64,000 bases of DNA from Rhodocollybia butyracea. Taxonomy: Eukaryota > Basidiomycota > Agaricomycetes > Agaricales > Omphalotaceae. The notes under the pieces are model-generated. The model was not told the DNA's origin. It made no database searches and saw only the letters and a list, made by a program, of their open reading frames with translations. The number at the start of each line of letters is the position of its first letter. The stretch's first letter is position 1. Location: assembly GCA_015501585.1 (NCBI GenBank), contig JADNRY010000145.1, positions 62,001 through 126,000 on the forward strand, read 5' to 3'. Shown piece by piece: positions 47,391-59,672 of this stretch. Position numbers and translations under genes: made by a program.

Positions 47391-48928
47391 TCAAGCGAAG
47401 CCCTCTGGAGGCGTTGGCTCTTTGGGCATTGCTGCTGCCTATGATTGGTACGATGCACGGATATGCTCACGGATATGCTCACAAACGGCTCTGCCAGCTG
47501 TTGTTTCTCATGCTTTACATCACTGGAGCAGGTCTAGAGGATGCGGAGTTTTGTGAGCGCTATTTCAGCCTCATGAACAGCCTTGCAGGGATCACCTGAT
47601 ACATGTCAATTTTCCACCGTCGACAAGCCATCGCAGAGGTTGCTTATGCCCACGATAACCTCGAGGCTTATGCAAATCTTAGCCGGTTCATTTTCAACAA
47701 TTATCGGCAGGCTCTTCAGATCCTCGCAACTCGAAAAACTCTAGCTCGAAGTATGATAGAAGCTGGCATCCATTCAGAAGATTTCTTCAAATGGCTGGAG
47801 GAAGAGGGGGCGTATCTACAGAGTTTGACTAAAACGCGGCCTTCGGAAAGTCTCGAAATGGAGTACTATCTCAAACTCGAGGCTTTAGCCGCATGCAAGA
47901 CTCGCCTTCAGCAAGCAACTTCTGCTTGGATATCTTACAAGCCAGGTGAAAGAGATTGCACCAAAATTTTTGAGACAAAGCGTAGGAATGAGCAAGAAAA
48001 TGAATGAAAGCTCATTGCTGACGTTCAAGCTCTGGAACTTAAGTTGGAGATTTCGTTGAGGTGGAAGGAGGGGTCTGTGGAATGGGAGTCCGCAAAGAAA
48101 CTGGTGAAGGAGCGGGAGTATTGGAAGGCTTTGGATAGGTTAGAGGGTCTTCTGGTTTCACGTATATTTGAGATGTCAAAGCTGAACGTAGCAGGCACCG
48201 GTGCGTGGTTTAATATTCTTTCTTTGTCTGTCTAACTGACAACCTTTCAAGGATATAAGATGAGAAAGCATCTGGCGGCAGCATTGAAAAGCTGATCGAA
48301 ATCAATACAAGCTGCCATCGAGACATACAACAACGCCGCTCTTTCACTTTCCCCTCCCCGTCAAACAGTTTCTTGGGATGAAATCATTGAATTTTCATTT
48401 CTCTCTGAGTTCGATATCTTACGAGATGCATGGGACGATGTAAGGGAGAAGAAGTGGGCTACACAGAAGAACCGGCTCCTTATGCAACAGTTCTTCAAGC
48501 TCATTGGAGCTGAGTCTGAGCTGGAGTGTTTGCACGTGGAGATACAGCGATTGATTACAAGCATGGAGGATGAAGAAGCTAAATTTCGTTCGCTGACTCT
48601 CAAGCTCAAGCAAACTAACCCAGCTTTGGCCCTTCAGATAGAGAAGCAAGGGAGGGTGCGATCGCGTTTCAACAAGCTACACAGGCAGCGTTTTCATGCA
48701 ATCACAAAGCTAGAAGGGTTTCAGCCTAAGGATCTGGTGCATTTCAGACGTGGAACTTCGGTATGGTCAGAAGATATTGTGATGTTAGACGAGGAGGACA
48801 GCAGCCTGGGGGTGGCAGCTGGTGCGAGCAGTGAACCCATTGAACCAGAGATGCTCCAAGCTGACGACGAGGAGGCTATTGAAAATAGAGTAGAATTACT
48901 TATGTATCTAGCTGAAGATGAGGCTTAG
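47291..48928 (+). pseudogene. KDZ transposase, C-terminal part, three premature stops
   Basis: The frame begins near AAYDCGCKLGKTI (the YD-x2-C motif of KDZ transposases) and continues with HKRLCQLLFLMLYITGAGLE, DAEFCERYFSLMNSLAGIT, MSIFHRRQAIAEVAYAHDN, FNNYRQALQILATRKTLAR, then a coiled-coil-rich end with AWISYKP, a 60-base intron at about 48200-48251 and WDEIIEFSFLSEFDILRDAW. Internal stops lie at 47597-47599, 48005-48007 and 48293-48295, all TGA and all where family context suggests Arg. The N-terminal half of the transposase, including the CxC zinc regions and first catalytic residues, is missing. A KDZ transposase would move the block; this copy cannot. Confidence 0.85.
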
Positions 48929-49138
48929 AAGTCCAATGCTATTTACCCTTTACATGGTCTCAAAATCGCTAATATATATTAGTACTAAGTAGTAGCAGCT
49001 TAGTGGTAGCTTAGTAGTCGTAGCTAAGTAGTAGCTAAGTAGTGCATATAAAACTACCTATCTAACTCTGGTATGCCATAGGAAAGCTCAAACACATATC
49101 AATACCAATAAGAGGCGATATAAAACCATTATCGCCTC
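48929..49138. other. AT-rich spacer with short TAGTAGCTAAG repeats
   Basis: Several copies of AGTAGTAGCTAAGTAG-like sequence lie at 48975-49045. The end matches decayed gypsy sequence at 41.6 kb in reverse orientation. Confidence 0.5.
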
Positions 49139-50584
49139 TTACTGGTAGTGATAGGTGGGACTATGAGGTGAGTTATGTTGTCTCTGAATCACTACACAAC
49201 TTTTCCAATCGCTCGCTATCCCATTCGGGAGCGGCATACTAGGTGATCTTATCGCCGTCAGTGCAGTATTATTCTGTACTTCATTTATCAGTGGTACCGT
49301 TGTCGGTACTACTATTGGCGATGCCTGTACTATTGTAGCTGGCAGTGTTGGTAGTACTACTGTTTGTGGTACTGCTTGTTGTATTGTTACTGGTGGGATC
49401 ACCATAGTAATTGGCTCTTTCTTTACAGAAGCCTTCATTTTAGCAGGTACTGTTTGTACTTGCTGTGTAAGAGTTACCGGAGGTAACTGTTGTTGTGCGG
49501 GTGGTACTACTGTATGTAGTACCATTGTGCTCGGACCAGGTCCTTGCATGTTTTGTTGACAAACGACTTGTGTCGTTGTCTGTGTTTGCGCCATACGTAC
49601 CGTTATCGGTGCTGACGGCGCTATCATTTTTGTTTGTATTCCTTGTGTAGGAATACTAACATCAACCAATGGTTGGTTTTTACAATAATGTTCATTCAAT
49701 TCTTGAATGAATGCTTTGTAAGCTTTGATAAGGGACTCATTTCTCAATGGTCCCACTATTGTTGACTCTGTCCGTTGGATGGGGTCATTCTTCTGTATAC
49801 TAATTGTAGGCAGAGTAGGTAACAATCTTGGTCCTCTTGGGGCTGGAGACATTCTTCCTGTGAAGATGTTATGCCTTATTACTGGAGAGTAACAAAGCGT
49901 CTGGGGTTCATTTGATTTACCCATTGTTGAGTTCGATAAGTCGATGACTGGGCTTTCATTTGCATGAACTCCTTTATTTGGTGTTTTGTTTGTTTGGGAA
50001 GTTTGATTCTTCCTAATTGTTACAAAGTCGCCAAAGTTATTATAGGGATCGCTTTGGCGATCACCTTCTTCTACAACCTTGGTTTCAAGGTTGTCAAATA
50101 GACCTTCACCTTCAGGTGGGTCTATCAGATCGAATGAATCCGTATGCCATACGTTATGTGTTGGCTTGAAAGACTCTTTAGGTCTCCGATCTCGGGCACC
50201 TGGTGGTTTGTATATTCCCATCGTTTGATGGAACGGATGCGTGGTAGGCTTTATGCCTTCCCAACGACTTGTTTGTTCATTGTCAGGCGGTAAGGCCACC
50301 TGTAATACCGCTGGCGTTACTGCTGGCGGTCGGGCTACGGGCATTGCTATGCTTGTAAGGTTACCAGTATCTGGTAACGGTCTGGACTTACTCATTCCGG
50401 ATGGTCCGGACCAACGTTCTACCGCGGTAGCTATACGGTTTAGTGCTTGCACACCTTGTCCATAGAACTGCGATAGTTCTTGCATGGCCTCCTTGAGGTC
50501 ATGCATGTGTGCAAAGCCTTTATTGCTAAAGGCTCCCTGAGACTCATTAGACTCAGATAGTTTATTGTGCGTTGTATTCGACAC
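49139..50584 (-). pseudogene. Gypsy-type gag, N-terminal part, opposite orientation
   Basis: A 481-codon open frame on the minus strand corresponds to the N-terminal spacer of the gag at 38.2 kb: DLKEAMQELSQFYGQGVQAL, VARPPAVTPAVLQVALPP, Gln/Thr-rich repeats, then WKSCVVIQRQHNS. Directly after QRQHN the sequence jumps to the segment that lies beyond gag in the other element (the 41.6-kb sequence), so the whole gag core was deleted. No pol genes are present. Confidence 0.8.
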
Positions 50585-51050
50585 ACGCTCACGGATGTCT
50601 TCGACATCACTTACATTCTGCCTGTCGTTAGACAGCTCAATTTCAGGATGTTGATTTTGCTTGGCGCTTTTGATGCGGAGTAAGAGTGGTGATAATTGTT
50701 TAGATTACTTTATAATTCTAGTCGAGTAGTTATTACTTCTCGTAGTTTTGTGCCCACAATCTTTTAATAAAGATTTTTGATGCTCAAAAAAGTATAACGC
50801 CCTTAGGCGAGAGTCTTACATTCACACAAAAGAGCACGACAAAGGCTATGCGATTGTGTACTCGTAGTGTAGAAGAACTACAGTAATTTATGTAATTTGA
50901 CTAGTTATAGTAATCGAAATGAATAGAATAGAAATGATATCTAATTCTAAGATAAGATAAGATAAGAGTCGCAATGTGACAAAAGTTAAGGCCGCGCCAT
51001 TAGGCGCGGCCAGAAGGGAATCAGGCAAGATGGGGAGGAGGCGTTACACA
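50585..51050. other. Leader of the minus-strand gypsy remnant
   Basis: Noncoding. The stretch at about 50755-50800 (TTTTTGATGCTCAAAAAAG, then TATAACGCCC) resembles the sequence beside the long inverted repeat at 38.08 kb, which marks the LTR side of both gag remnants. Confidence 0.5.
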
Positions 51051-51563
51051 TTGCTGGCTGGCTTTGAAAGAAACATATCACACAACAATTCTTTTTCTCT
51101 TTCTTTCATCTCGGAGACAAGTACCATCGGTAGGCCTGGTACACTTTTGTAAAGTCACATGACTCTGGAAAGACAGCCATGCGCTCCAACTGGACCAAAA
51201 GGCCACAATATCAGGTCTGACCTGATATGCTTCCCAGACTATATAAATGGTTCACTTCTTGACAGCTTTGCACCGCTGCAAACTCTATCCTTGTGGGTAG
51301 TAATATTCTTGCCAATTGAGGAGCTCTCCGACTTTGTAAGCTGCAAGACAGCCCAGTCATCTGCATGGTACTCATTCAGTGATCTTATCTGCTTGTATCC
51401 CTCACCAGTAACCCATGCGTCGTCTAGTAGATCAGCTTGCCAAGGATGCTTGGATATTAGGGAAGGTCCGGTCTGGCCAAGGTCGAGGAGTTGTGGGTTG
51501 GTGTCACAGATGGCGCAAAGGGTGAGCGAATGATTTCCTTTTTCAAAGCAATCATATTATTGA
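51051..51563. repeat. Third copy of the protease 3-prime flank
   Basis: It matches 35407-35815, except that about 127 bases (51143-51269, containing TATAAATGG) replace 5 bases of the other copy. It leads directly into the hAT copy. Confidence 0.8.
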
Positions 51564-52182
51564 TAAAGATGGACACGAGTCCGGTTCTTTACAGGGGACC
51601 CGCGGGTTTGACCCGTGAGAAAACCCGTCTGACTGGGATCCGCCGGATCCCGGTATCCGTTCCCATGGGTCCCGGTCAATTCACGGGTCATGTTTCTGAA
51701 AATAACTCAAACCCGCGGGTACCCAGACATTTTCAGCAGCAATATATATTGAACATAATTTTTACTATAAGTATAAGGATTATTATTATGCACTACTATT
51801 TAACATGTACAAATTACTAGTCATTTAGCTGGGGGGAAGAAACAAAGTTGTGGCACCTTATAGTATGCTGCCACAGGGTCAAACTGCCCCAGAACCTATG
51901 TTGATATGTTCTGGGGTCATGTACAGTGGTGTTCCAAGGTCATGTAACCCAGTGGCAGCTCTCTATAAGGTGTTGCAACTTTGTTTCTTTTTCCTAACAA
52001 GCAACTGTTCATGTAATTGTAATAGGGACATAGTAAATAGTTTATAATATAGGCAAATGTACAGTTGCAAACACATATTAATCTTGTTGAATATACAAAG
52101 TGACAGGTCACAGGTACCTGCAGGTTGACCTGTGCCAGACCTGCGGATCCCGGTACCTGTTTCCCACGGGTCCGGGTCAGGT
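51564..52182. mobile_element. hAT-type MITE, unit 2 copy, right end truncated
   Basis: Its left end and flanking ATTATTGA are identical in position to the copy at 15611. It lacks the inner MITE, the Ngaro element and the solo LTR, so it shows the intact target sites at 51.59, 51.722 and 51.915 kb. The right part (24663-25304 of unit 1) is missing: GGGTCAGGT joins directly to GTTCGCTTTG. Confidence 0.85.
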
Positions 52183-52628
52183 GTTCGCTTTGTCTGATTC
52201 CTTTGACATTGTATTCACTGTACCATTTTTGCTTCCTTTGTCCTCCTCATTCATATGCTTCCCTCCCTTTGGAAAAAGTAAGGTATTCCTTTCAACCTGA
52301 CTTTCCTCAGATGCTCTGAGGGTGAAAGCTAAAGTCTCATCCATCCTTGTACAGATCCAACATTTCTGACAAGCTAAAAACATCTCCAAGTTCCACCTAC
52401 ACTGTTACACTGCTGCACCGACATGCACATGCCCACCTCGAGAACCATAGTTATACATCCAATGCACCCAACACACTGCATTTGTTTATCTTATATTTTA
52501 TCTTATCCAAAGCATTGATGAATTACAAATCTGTTATGAGTCTGTGCCCCGCTAGTTACTGAACATGGAACAAGGTAACTATATTCTAGTTAAGAGGAAA
52601 GAGATGTGTAAGATTCACTGGGTATAAA

Positions 52629-55600
52629 CTAGTCTGTGGACCAGCACTCTGCCCAGTTATGCCCAAAAACAGCATTTTTGAAAGAAACATGATTATAACC
52701 TTCAATGGAAATAACAAATAAAGTCTCATCAGCCACTAGATTGTTCCGGTACTGCTCAGGAATCCAAAAAATACAATTGTGGACAGCATTAAAATGAATC
52801 CACCCATCTTGGTTTAATCTCCACAACACAACTAGAGGATGATGGGTAAATAAAAAAACATTATAGAAGAGGAGAAGGCACATACAGTGAGAAGATAAAG
52901 ATGGAGAGTTTATGTGGCCCTGGAATGGCTTATCAATGATGACTATGGTTTGAGCATTCTGTGATCTCATTGTCTTGTCGGATGGTCCAGAATTGAAAAC
53001 AGGAGAGAATGGCAGAGACAAGACTGAATCAGTATGACCCTGGAATGGCTCACTAATGGCTTCTCCAGTTTGAGAATTCCACAACCTTATTGTATTGTCA
53101 TCAGATCCAGAAACAATTCTTTCTCCATCAGGAGAGAATGCCACAGACAAGACTGAATGAGTATGGCCCTGGAATGGCTCACCAATGCCCTCTCCAGTTT
53201 GAACATTCCACAATCTTATTGTCTTGTCATCAGATACAGAAACAATTCTTTCTCCATCAGGAGAGAATGCCACAGACAAGACTGGATCAGTGTGGCCCTG
53301 GAATGGCTCACCAATGGCCTCTCCAGTTTGAGCATTCCACAATCTTATTGTCTTGTCAAATGATCCAGAAACAATCCTTTCTCTACCAGGAGAGAATGCC
53401 ACAGAGCAGACTGTATCAGTGTGGCCCTGGAATGGCTCACCAATGGCCTCTCCAGTTTGAGGATTCCACAACCTTATTGTATTGTCATCAGATCCAGAAG
53501 CAATTCTTTCTCCATCAGGAGAGAATGCCACAGACCAGACTCTACCAGTATGGCCCTGGAATGGCTCACCAATGGCCTCTTCAGTTTGAGCATTCCACAA
53601 TCTTATTGTATTGTCATCAGATCCAGAAACAATTCTTTCTCCATCAGGAGAGAATGCCACAGACAAGACTGGATCAGTGTGGCCCTGGAATGGCTCACCA
53701 ATGGCCTCTCCGGTTTGAGGATTCCACAATCTTATTGTGTTATCAGCTGATCCAGAAACAATTCTTTCTCCATCAGGAGAGAATGCCACAGACAAGACTG
53801 AATGAGTATGGCCCTGGAATGGCTCACCAATGGCCTCTCCAGTTTGAGCATTCCACAATCTTATTGTGGTGTCATCAGATCCAGAAACAATTCTTTCTCC
53901 ATCAGGAGAGAATGCCACAGAGCAGACTATACCTGTATGGCCCTGGAATGGCTCACCAATGGCCTCTCCAGTTTGAGCATTCCACAATCTTATTGTGGTG
54001 TCATCAGATCCAGAAACAATTCTTTCTCCATCAGGAGAGAATGCCACAGACCAGACTGGATGAGTATGGCCCTGGAATGGCTCACCAATGGCCTCTCCAG
54101 TTTGAGCATTCCACAATCTTATTGTGTTATCATCAGATCCAGAAACAATTCTTTCTCCATCAGGAGAGAATGCCACAGACCAGACTCTACCAGTATGGCC
54201 CTGGAATGGCTCACCAATGGCCTCTCCAGTTTGAGCATTCCACAATCTTATTGTCTTGTCAGCTGATCCAGAAACAGTTCTTTCTCCATCAGGAGAGAAT
54301 GCCACAGACAAGACTGGATCAGTATGGCCCTGGAATGGCTCACCAATGGCCTCTCCAGTTTGAGCATTCCACAATCTTATTGTCTTGTCATCAGATCCAG
54401 AAACAATTCTTTTTGCATCAGGAGAGAATGCCACAGACCAGACTGGATGAGTATGGCCCTGGAATGGCTCACCAATGGCCTCTCCAGTTTGAGCATTCCA
54501 CAATCTTATTGTCTTGTCAGCTGATCCGGAAACAGTTCTTTCTCCATCAGGAGAGAATGCCACAGAGCAGACTATACCAGTATGGCCCTGGAATGGCTCA
54601 CCAATGGCCTCTCCAGTTTGAGCATTCCACAATCTTATTGTCTTGTCAGCTGATCCAGAAACAATTCTTTCTGCATCAGGAGAGAATGCCACAGACCAGA
54701 CTGGATGAGTATGGCCCTGGAATGGCTCACAATGGCCTCTCCAGTTTGAGCATTCCACAATCTTATTGTGTTGTCAGATGAGAAAGCAATTATTCTTCCA
54801 TTTGGTGAAATGCTGACTGCCAATACTTCTGACTCTGTCATCCACTTTCCCACCTGTGAGCTTTCTGTTTTACTTTTTTACTTTAAGGGTCCTTTTTAAT
54901 CTTCCTAATATTCTCAATTTATCAACCCGGAATGGAAGGATGCTCAAATACAAGTGTGGTGTCATGCCATTGACACTACTCAATGTAAAAGTTTCCACCA
55001 TTTCCTTGATTCCGCTTATATCTTTAACAACATCTTTGAAAGCTCTGTTCTGCAATGAATATCCTGTTAATTGCAAAATCTGGATACATATTTCCATGTT
55101 TCTTTTCTGCTGATATTCTCCATTTTTAGTTGCCCCAAGCAAACTCATTACTTCAATCCAATAGATTACTTTTTCTTTCAAAAAGCTTTTCAGATTTTCA
55201 AGTACTGTATCATTCAGCGATGATTGCACTAGATGATACCCCCAATATCTACAGCAATAATGCAGAGTGTCATCAATTGCATCTGCAATTTTATTTTGAA
55301 TGTTGGGAACATCTTTATCAGGGATAAATGATGATGGCAAGTCAGCCATATTGAACTCAGGTTTTGCATAACTGTGAAACATGCATCACTCAGCAACATG
55401 TGGTGCAGCGTTTGCATTACAGTAGAGCTCCTTAGCACGGCTCTGACTTGATATATAGTCTGCAAAGGAGGCATGGAAGATGTAAATAGCCTCATCCTGC
55501 TCAGCTATATAAAGACTGATTCCAAGTTTGAGATAGTCTCATTTACAAGTTCCACTCGCAATCCAGTAATTTGGCAATTACTTTACAAGGACTGGTTGTC

Positions 55601-56941
55601 CAATCATGATTGCTGTGTGCAATACTCTCAGATACAGTACATGCATATCATATGAAACTTCATCTGAACTTGGAATAGCATTACTGACAACAGCATCATA
55701 TAGCTCATCAAGACCCTTGGTCTGACTTGGATCTGGGATTTTGCTAGAGTCAGAGCCCATGCTAATCTTTGTTTAACCAGTCCTGGTCTGGCAGTGATCC
55801 ATTTTACCATTGTTGCGGCATAAATGAATAATTTGCCAGATCTTTTAGCTAATGCCCTGATATTGTTTTCTGAAATAATTGGTATCTTTTCAAGTTTTTC
55901 TTGGAGGAATATGATAATGTCACTCTCTACCACATCCATCTCTACATTATGCAAGAAAAATCTTGCAATCTGCAAGTTCTGAAGTGGAGTAGTGAAGTAT
56001 TCAGAGACATTTTTCTCTGGTCTGCTGGTCAAGAAGAATTTCAACCCAGGCAGAGAAGCTCTTGAAATAGCTGAGATAAGGCTTCCAAAACAACATTGAC
56101 TCCAGGGCACTCATCCAATGCATCAATAACCACAACAGGCCATGACATGTCTGACCTGACAACTTTCTTCCATGGCTTCACAATCAAATCAATCTGCATT
56201 TTTGGAGATTTTGTGGCCAGGTCTGGATTCTCCTTCAGCTCTTCTTTCAGAGCTTGATCAAAAACAGGGAGAACCGTGATAGCTGATATGCAATGGTTGG
56301 AATGATCCTTTGATACTTGCTACAGCTTGGAATCTGTCTGGAACAGAAGAATGTTCCTGCCAGTAGCTGCCTTTCTGCAAGCATCTCACAGACTGATTTT
56401 GCAATAGTACTTTTTCCCGTTCCAGCCATTCCACAGAGCCAGTACCCTTGGGCACCCATGCCTTGTGGTTGGTCAATCCATTCCCCAATTTTTCTCAAAA
56501 TCTCCACTCGAGTACCTAGAGTGCAAGATGATTTAGCATGCTCTATACCATTGTCTGCATCATAAAATGCTTCCGCAGAGTATTGTAGCTTGGTCATAAG
56601 CATTTCCTGGATACTGTTCAATCATGCATTCTGTGAAAATTGAGTATATGTACCTTGTAGCCTTCACTTTCATTTTCTGTAACATTCTATGTTAATAGCA
56701 GGACAGCGAGCAACCGGCAGAGTTGCTTACTGTAGTAGTCTCCATGAATGCTTAGGAACTGGCCTCCAGTAATTTGAAAGTTGTGAGCTTGATAAAACAT
56801 CGATTGTGCAGCAGTGTCACTAGTAGTTGGAGTATGATCTTGATGAAACATCGATTGAGCAGCGGTATCGGTATGCTTGTTCCGGCCTGACAACCGCCCC
56901 AAAAACTTTCTGACACCAGTCTTTTTGGGATTATCAGACAT
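52629..56941 (-). pseudogene. NACHT-WD40 gene copy 2, frameshifted; or assembly-damaged
   Basis: Exon 1 starts at 56941 (MSDNPKKTGVRKFLGR). The NACHT part keeps CGMAGTGKST and the WD40 part has 13 near-identical 43-residue repeats plus diverged ends, against eight in copy 1. Compared with copy 1, one-base indels are visible at about 56265, 56083, 55735, 55590, 55550, 55510, 55410, 55360, 54880 and 54730. Nearly all lie in runs of two or more equal bases (for example CC to C, GGGG to GGG), while substitutions are few. The gene is unreadable as given; whether this is true decay or consensus error is open. The uninterrupted frame from 54758 to 52629 holds the propeller and tail. Confidence 0.85.
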
Positions 56942-58857
56942 ATTATCCAGAGTTTATCTCGAAAGGAATGCAATGAGTTTCAGAACAAGCTACACAGTCA
57001 AAACTCAAGTGTACCTCGAATGTCAAAGCAAAGCAAGGCAAGGCAAAAGGCGGGATCAGGAAGGGAATGATTTAATGAGACCCCTCTTTATATGCCAAGA
57101 TCGGATTTCCGATGGATCTCATGACCATCCATTGATATCGATTTAGTGTGCACCTGTCTTCCTACAATTTACTTCCATCACGTTCTCCATTTAGCCCGGT
57201 GACTATTGGGCCGATGCCCACTCTATCTACCCCAACACCTTCAGGGCGAGTCACTTTTGCACTAGCAAAGCAAAACTATGTAGCGCGCACGGATGAAGGA
57301 AGAGGTGCAGGTGTTGAGTTTGGCTCAGCCGCAGGCACGGGCGGATTCACTGAGTGGGGTCGATATGAGCGAAAGCAGACAGATTAATCGTCAGAATGAT
57401 AGATCATCGAGTGATTCACCTCATGATCATACTAAAGTCGGTAACTAACTATATATAGCGCCCGCTTTGAGTTGATTCCCTTCGTCTCGTTCCTTGCCTC
57501 TATTACCCTTGCTGCTGTTCATCGTCCGCCATGTTTGCGACAGGTTTTGCAAAGAGCACATACAAGCTATTTTTATTCAGCATCCACCGAATAATCCCCA
57601 TAATCCTCATATCGCTTGATATCGATCAGGGCTAAGTCGTGCATCTAAACGAAACGGAAATTTTAGACAGATGTATCTCGTACTGAACATACTACATATG
57701 TAACAATGATAGTAAGCTACGGTATGGAATGCAACGAATAGATGAGTACAAAACTAATAAACCGCTTCGCTATAACCATCGCCGAACTGAGCCTTCCTCA
57801 AGTTCGTTTACTTTTGTCTCACCATCCTCGTTGCCACCCGATTATACGCCTGCGCCTCTCCGCAGAGAAACAAAACATCTATGCACCGTGATGCCCATCA
57901 ATTCACTTGTTCCGCTTATAGCCTCCCGGACCATCTTAATCCTTCGAGAACTCATGCCTTGTACCTCCAGTAGCATCTCGTGCTCCCGTCGTTCGTCAAT
58001 CGGTGTACTTGACATCCTGCGGTCACCATTTGTCCTGTTCCAATCGAAAGCAAGTAAGACGTGAGTGGCATGCGCTGGTTCATTTGCAGCAAAGGGTACC
58101 TACGGGGCATAGGAGGAGCTTGTTTCTGCTATACAGATCCGGAAAAGATCGGGGTGCGTAGTGAGCTGCACTCCCACATTGACCACGAGGAAGGGATTCA
58201 AGAGGTCTTCAGTAGTAGGAACAGAAGACAACCTACAGAAGGAAACGTGATTAGTGCTCGCCCTGCTATTTACAGTAATAGAACGAGAATGATAGAGAGT
58301 GTAGAAAACAGTGATAGCAAAAGAAAGTGAAGGAAGCACGGGACAGTGAGGAATGTAGCTGATACCAGATGTAGCAAAAGCGCAAACGAGGAACGGAGCG
58401 CTCGACCTGAACGTGCTCGTGAACGTTTGAACCCCAACACCAGTAAACAAATGGGCCGAAAGTGAGAGAAAGAACAATAAACAAAGGAAAAAGCAAAACA
58501 AGCGAAATTAGAGCTTACTAGACTCATCGTTGCCTGCGCGTTGCACGCCTTCGAACTAGATAATTTCTCAAGGTGTACCGACTTCCGAGACTTCCCTAGG
58601 TGCTATCGAAATCGGATTCGTGATGGCAGCCACTTGTAGCTCTGGAAAAAATGGCCTAGGAGGAGCTTTGGCTCTGTGAAGGTTTGAGTGTCACGAGATT
58701 GAGGGACAAATTTGAGAGGTTTTCAGCAGTAGCAGCGGAAGGCGATCTATCGAAGGAGGCGTAGTTAGTATTTATATTCACAGCCGTAACCGTAAAACAA
58801 GAATGATAATAGCGGAAAATAGCGATAGTAAAAGAAACGAAGGAAACCCAGTGAGGA
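56942..58857. other. NACHT copy 2 upstream flank with unrecognised exon relics
   Basis: Promoter side of the copy-2 gene, then the same exon-like cassette as at 30.5-31.2 kb on the minus strand (LSSVPTTEDLLNPFLVV at about 58160-58250; RSPSAATAENLSNLSLN at about 58690-58750). No domain is recognised. Confidence 0.4.
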
Positions 58858-59406
58858 AGGAAGGAAGAAAGGAAGGAAGGAAGTGAATTACTCGGCACGG
58901 TCCAAGATCTGAACGCCGGGGCAGCCGAAGCTCCCATGGTGCGGCACAAGCACCATGGTCTTCGGGCTGACTGCCATCAGACAGGGACGAGCTCGCAACT
59001 AGCACTAAAACTGCTGCTGTAGATCCCTGCCCAACGACAGCCACCAATTATTTACAGTACAGGCATTGTACATACTTATATACGGTGTTATGTATTTGTT
59101 ACCTACAGTATGATGTTGCATTAATGATAGTGCATATATTGAGTGCGAACATAGAAGGAGGTTTGAATCATATATTCTTAAATATCCATATTGCAATGAC
59201 TGAGAAGGGAATTTGATATGGGACCAGATAGCCTACACATGCTGCTTTCTTTTTGTTTATTGTGTGTCCACTGAGTCATACGGTATTGGGGTAAGTTGCA
59301 TTCTAAGAGTGCATGTTCAGCCTGAGGTGTTTCAACACTTCGCCAATAAGCTAAGCCATGGCTATCTGGTGATGAAACAGATGGAAGTTTGTAGACTGTA
59401 CTGTAC

Positions 59407-59672
59407 GATTACAACCGTAAGTTCAGCCCTCTGGAGCGTTACGGGCTAAATTTGGGTCACACCCAGTTCAACGCCCAAATTTTTGCATCACGCATTAGTT
59501 CAGGCGCTGTAGGCGCCACTAAAATTGCATATTGAAGCACAAAAATGCAGTTTAATGCGTTATGACCAGATTTTTTTTGCAGTTCATGCCGCTGCGTTAT
59601 GCGTTACAGATCTGGAATTTTACGAGTTCAGAGTGGTTGCGTTACGCGTTACTGAACTTACGGTCGTAATTG
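59407..59672. mobile_element. MITE with GCGTTA subterminal repeats, 266 bases
   Basis: The inverted ends GATTACAACCGTAAGTTCAG and (reversed) AATTACGACCGTAAGTTCAG match at 18 of 20 positions. TGTAC flanks both sides (59402-59406, 59673-59677). Several GCGTTACG/GCGTTATG motifs sit near the ends. Noncoding. Superfamily is not certain. Confidence 0.65.

Larger units (their letters stand above)
52183..58857. repeat. Segmental duplication, NACHT-WD40 part, unit 2
   Basis: This is the copy of 25305 onward; it continues after an insertion at about 61319-61828. Confidence 0.88.

Noticed and set aside
53090..54781. Plus-strand open frame of 563 codons, and shorter ones at 26212-27249
   Set aside because: They are antisense to the WD40 arrays. 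The 129-base repeat is a multiple of three, so a frame open in one repeat stays open in all. There is no domain and the codon pattern only mirrors the repeat.
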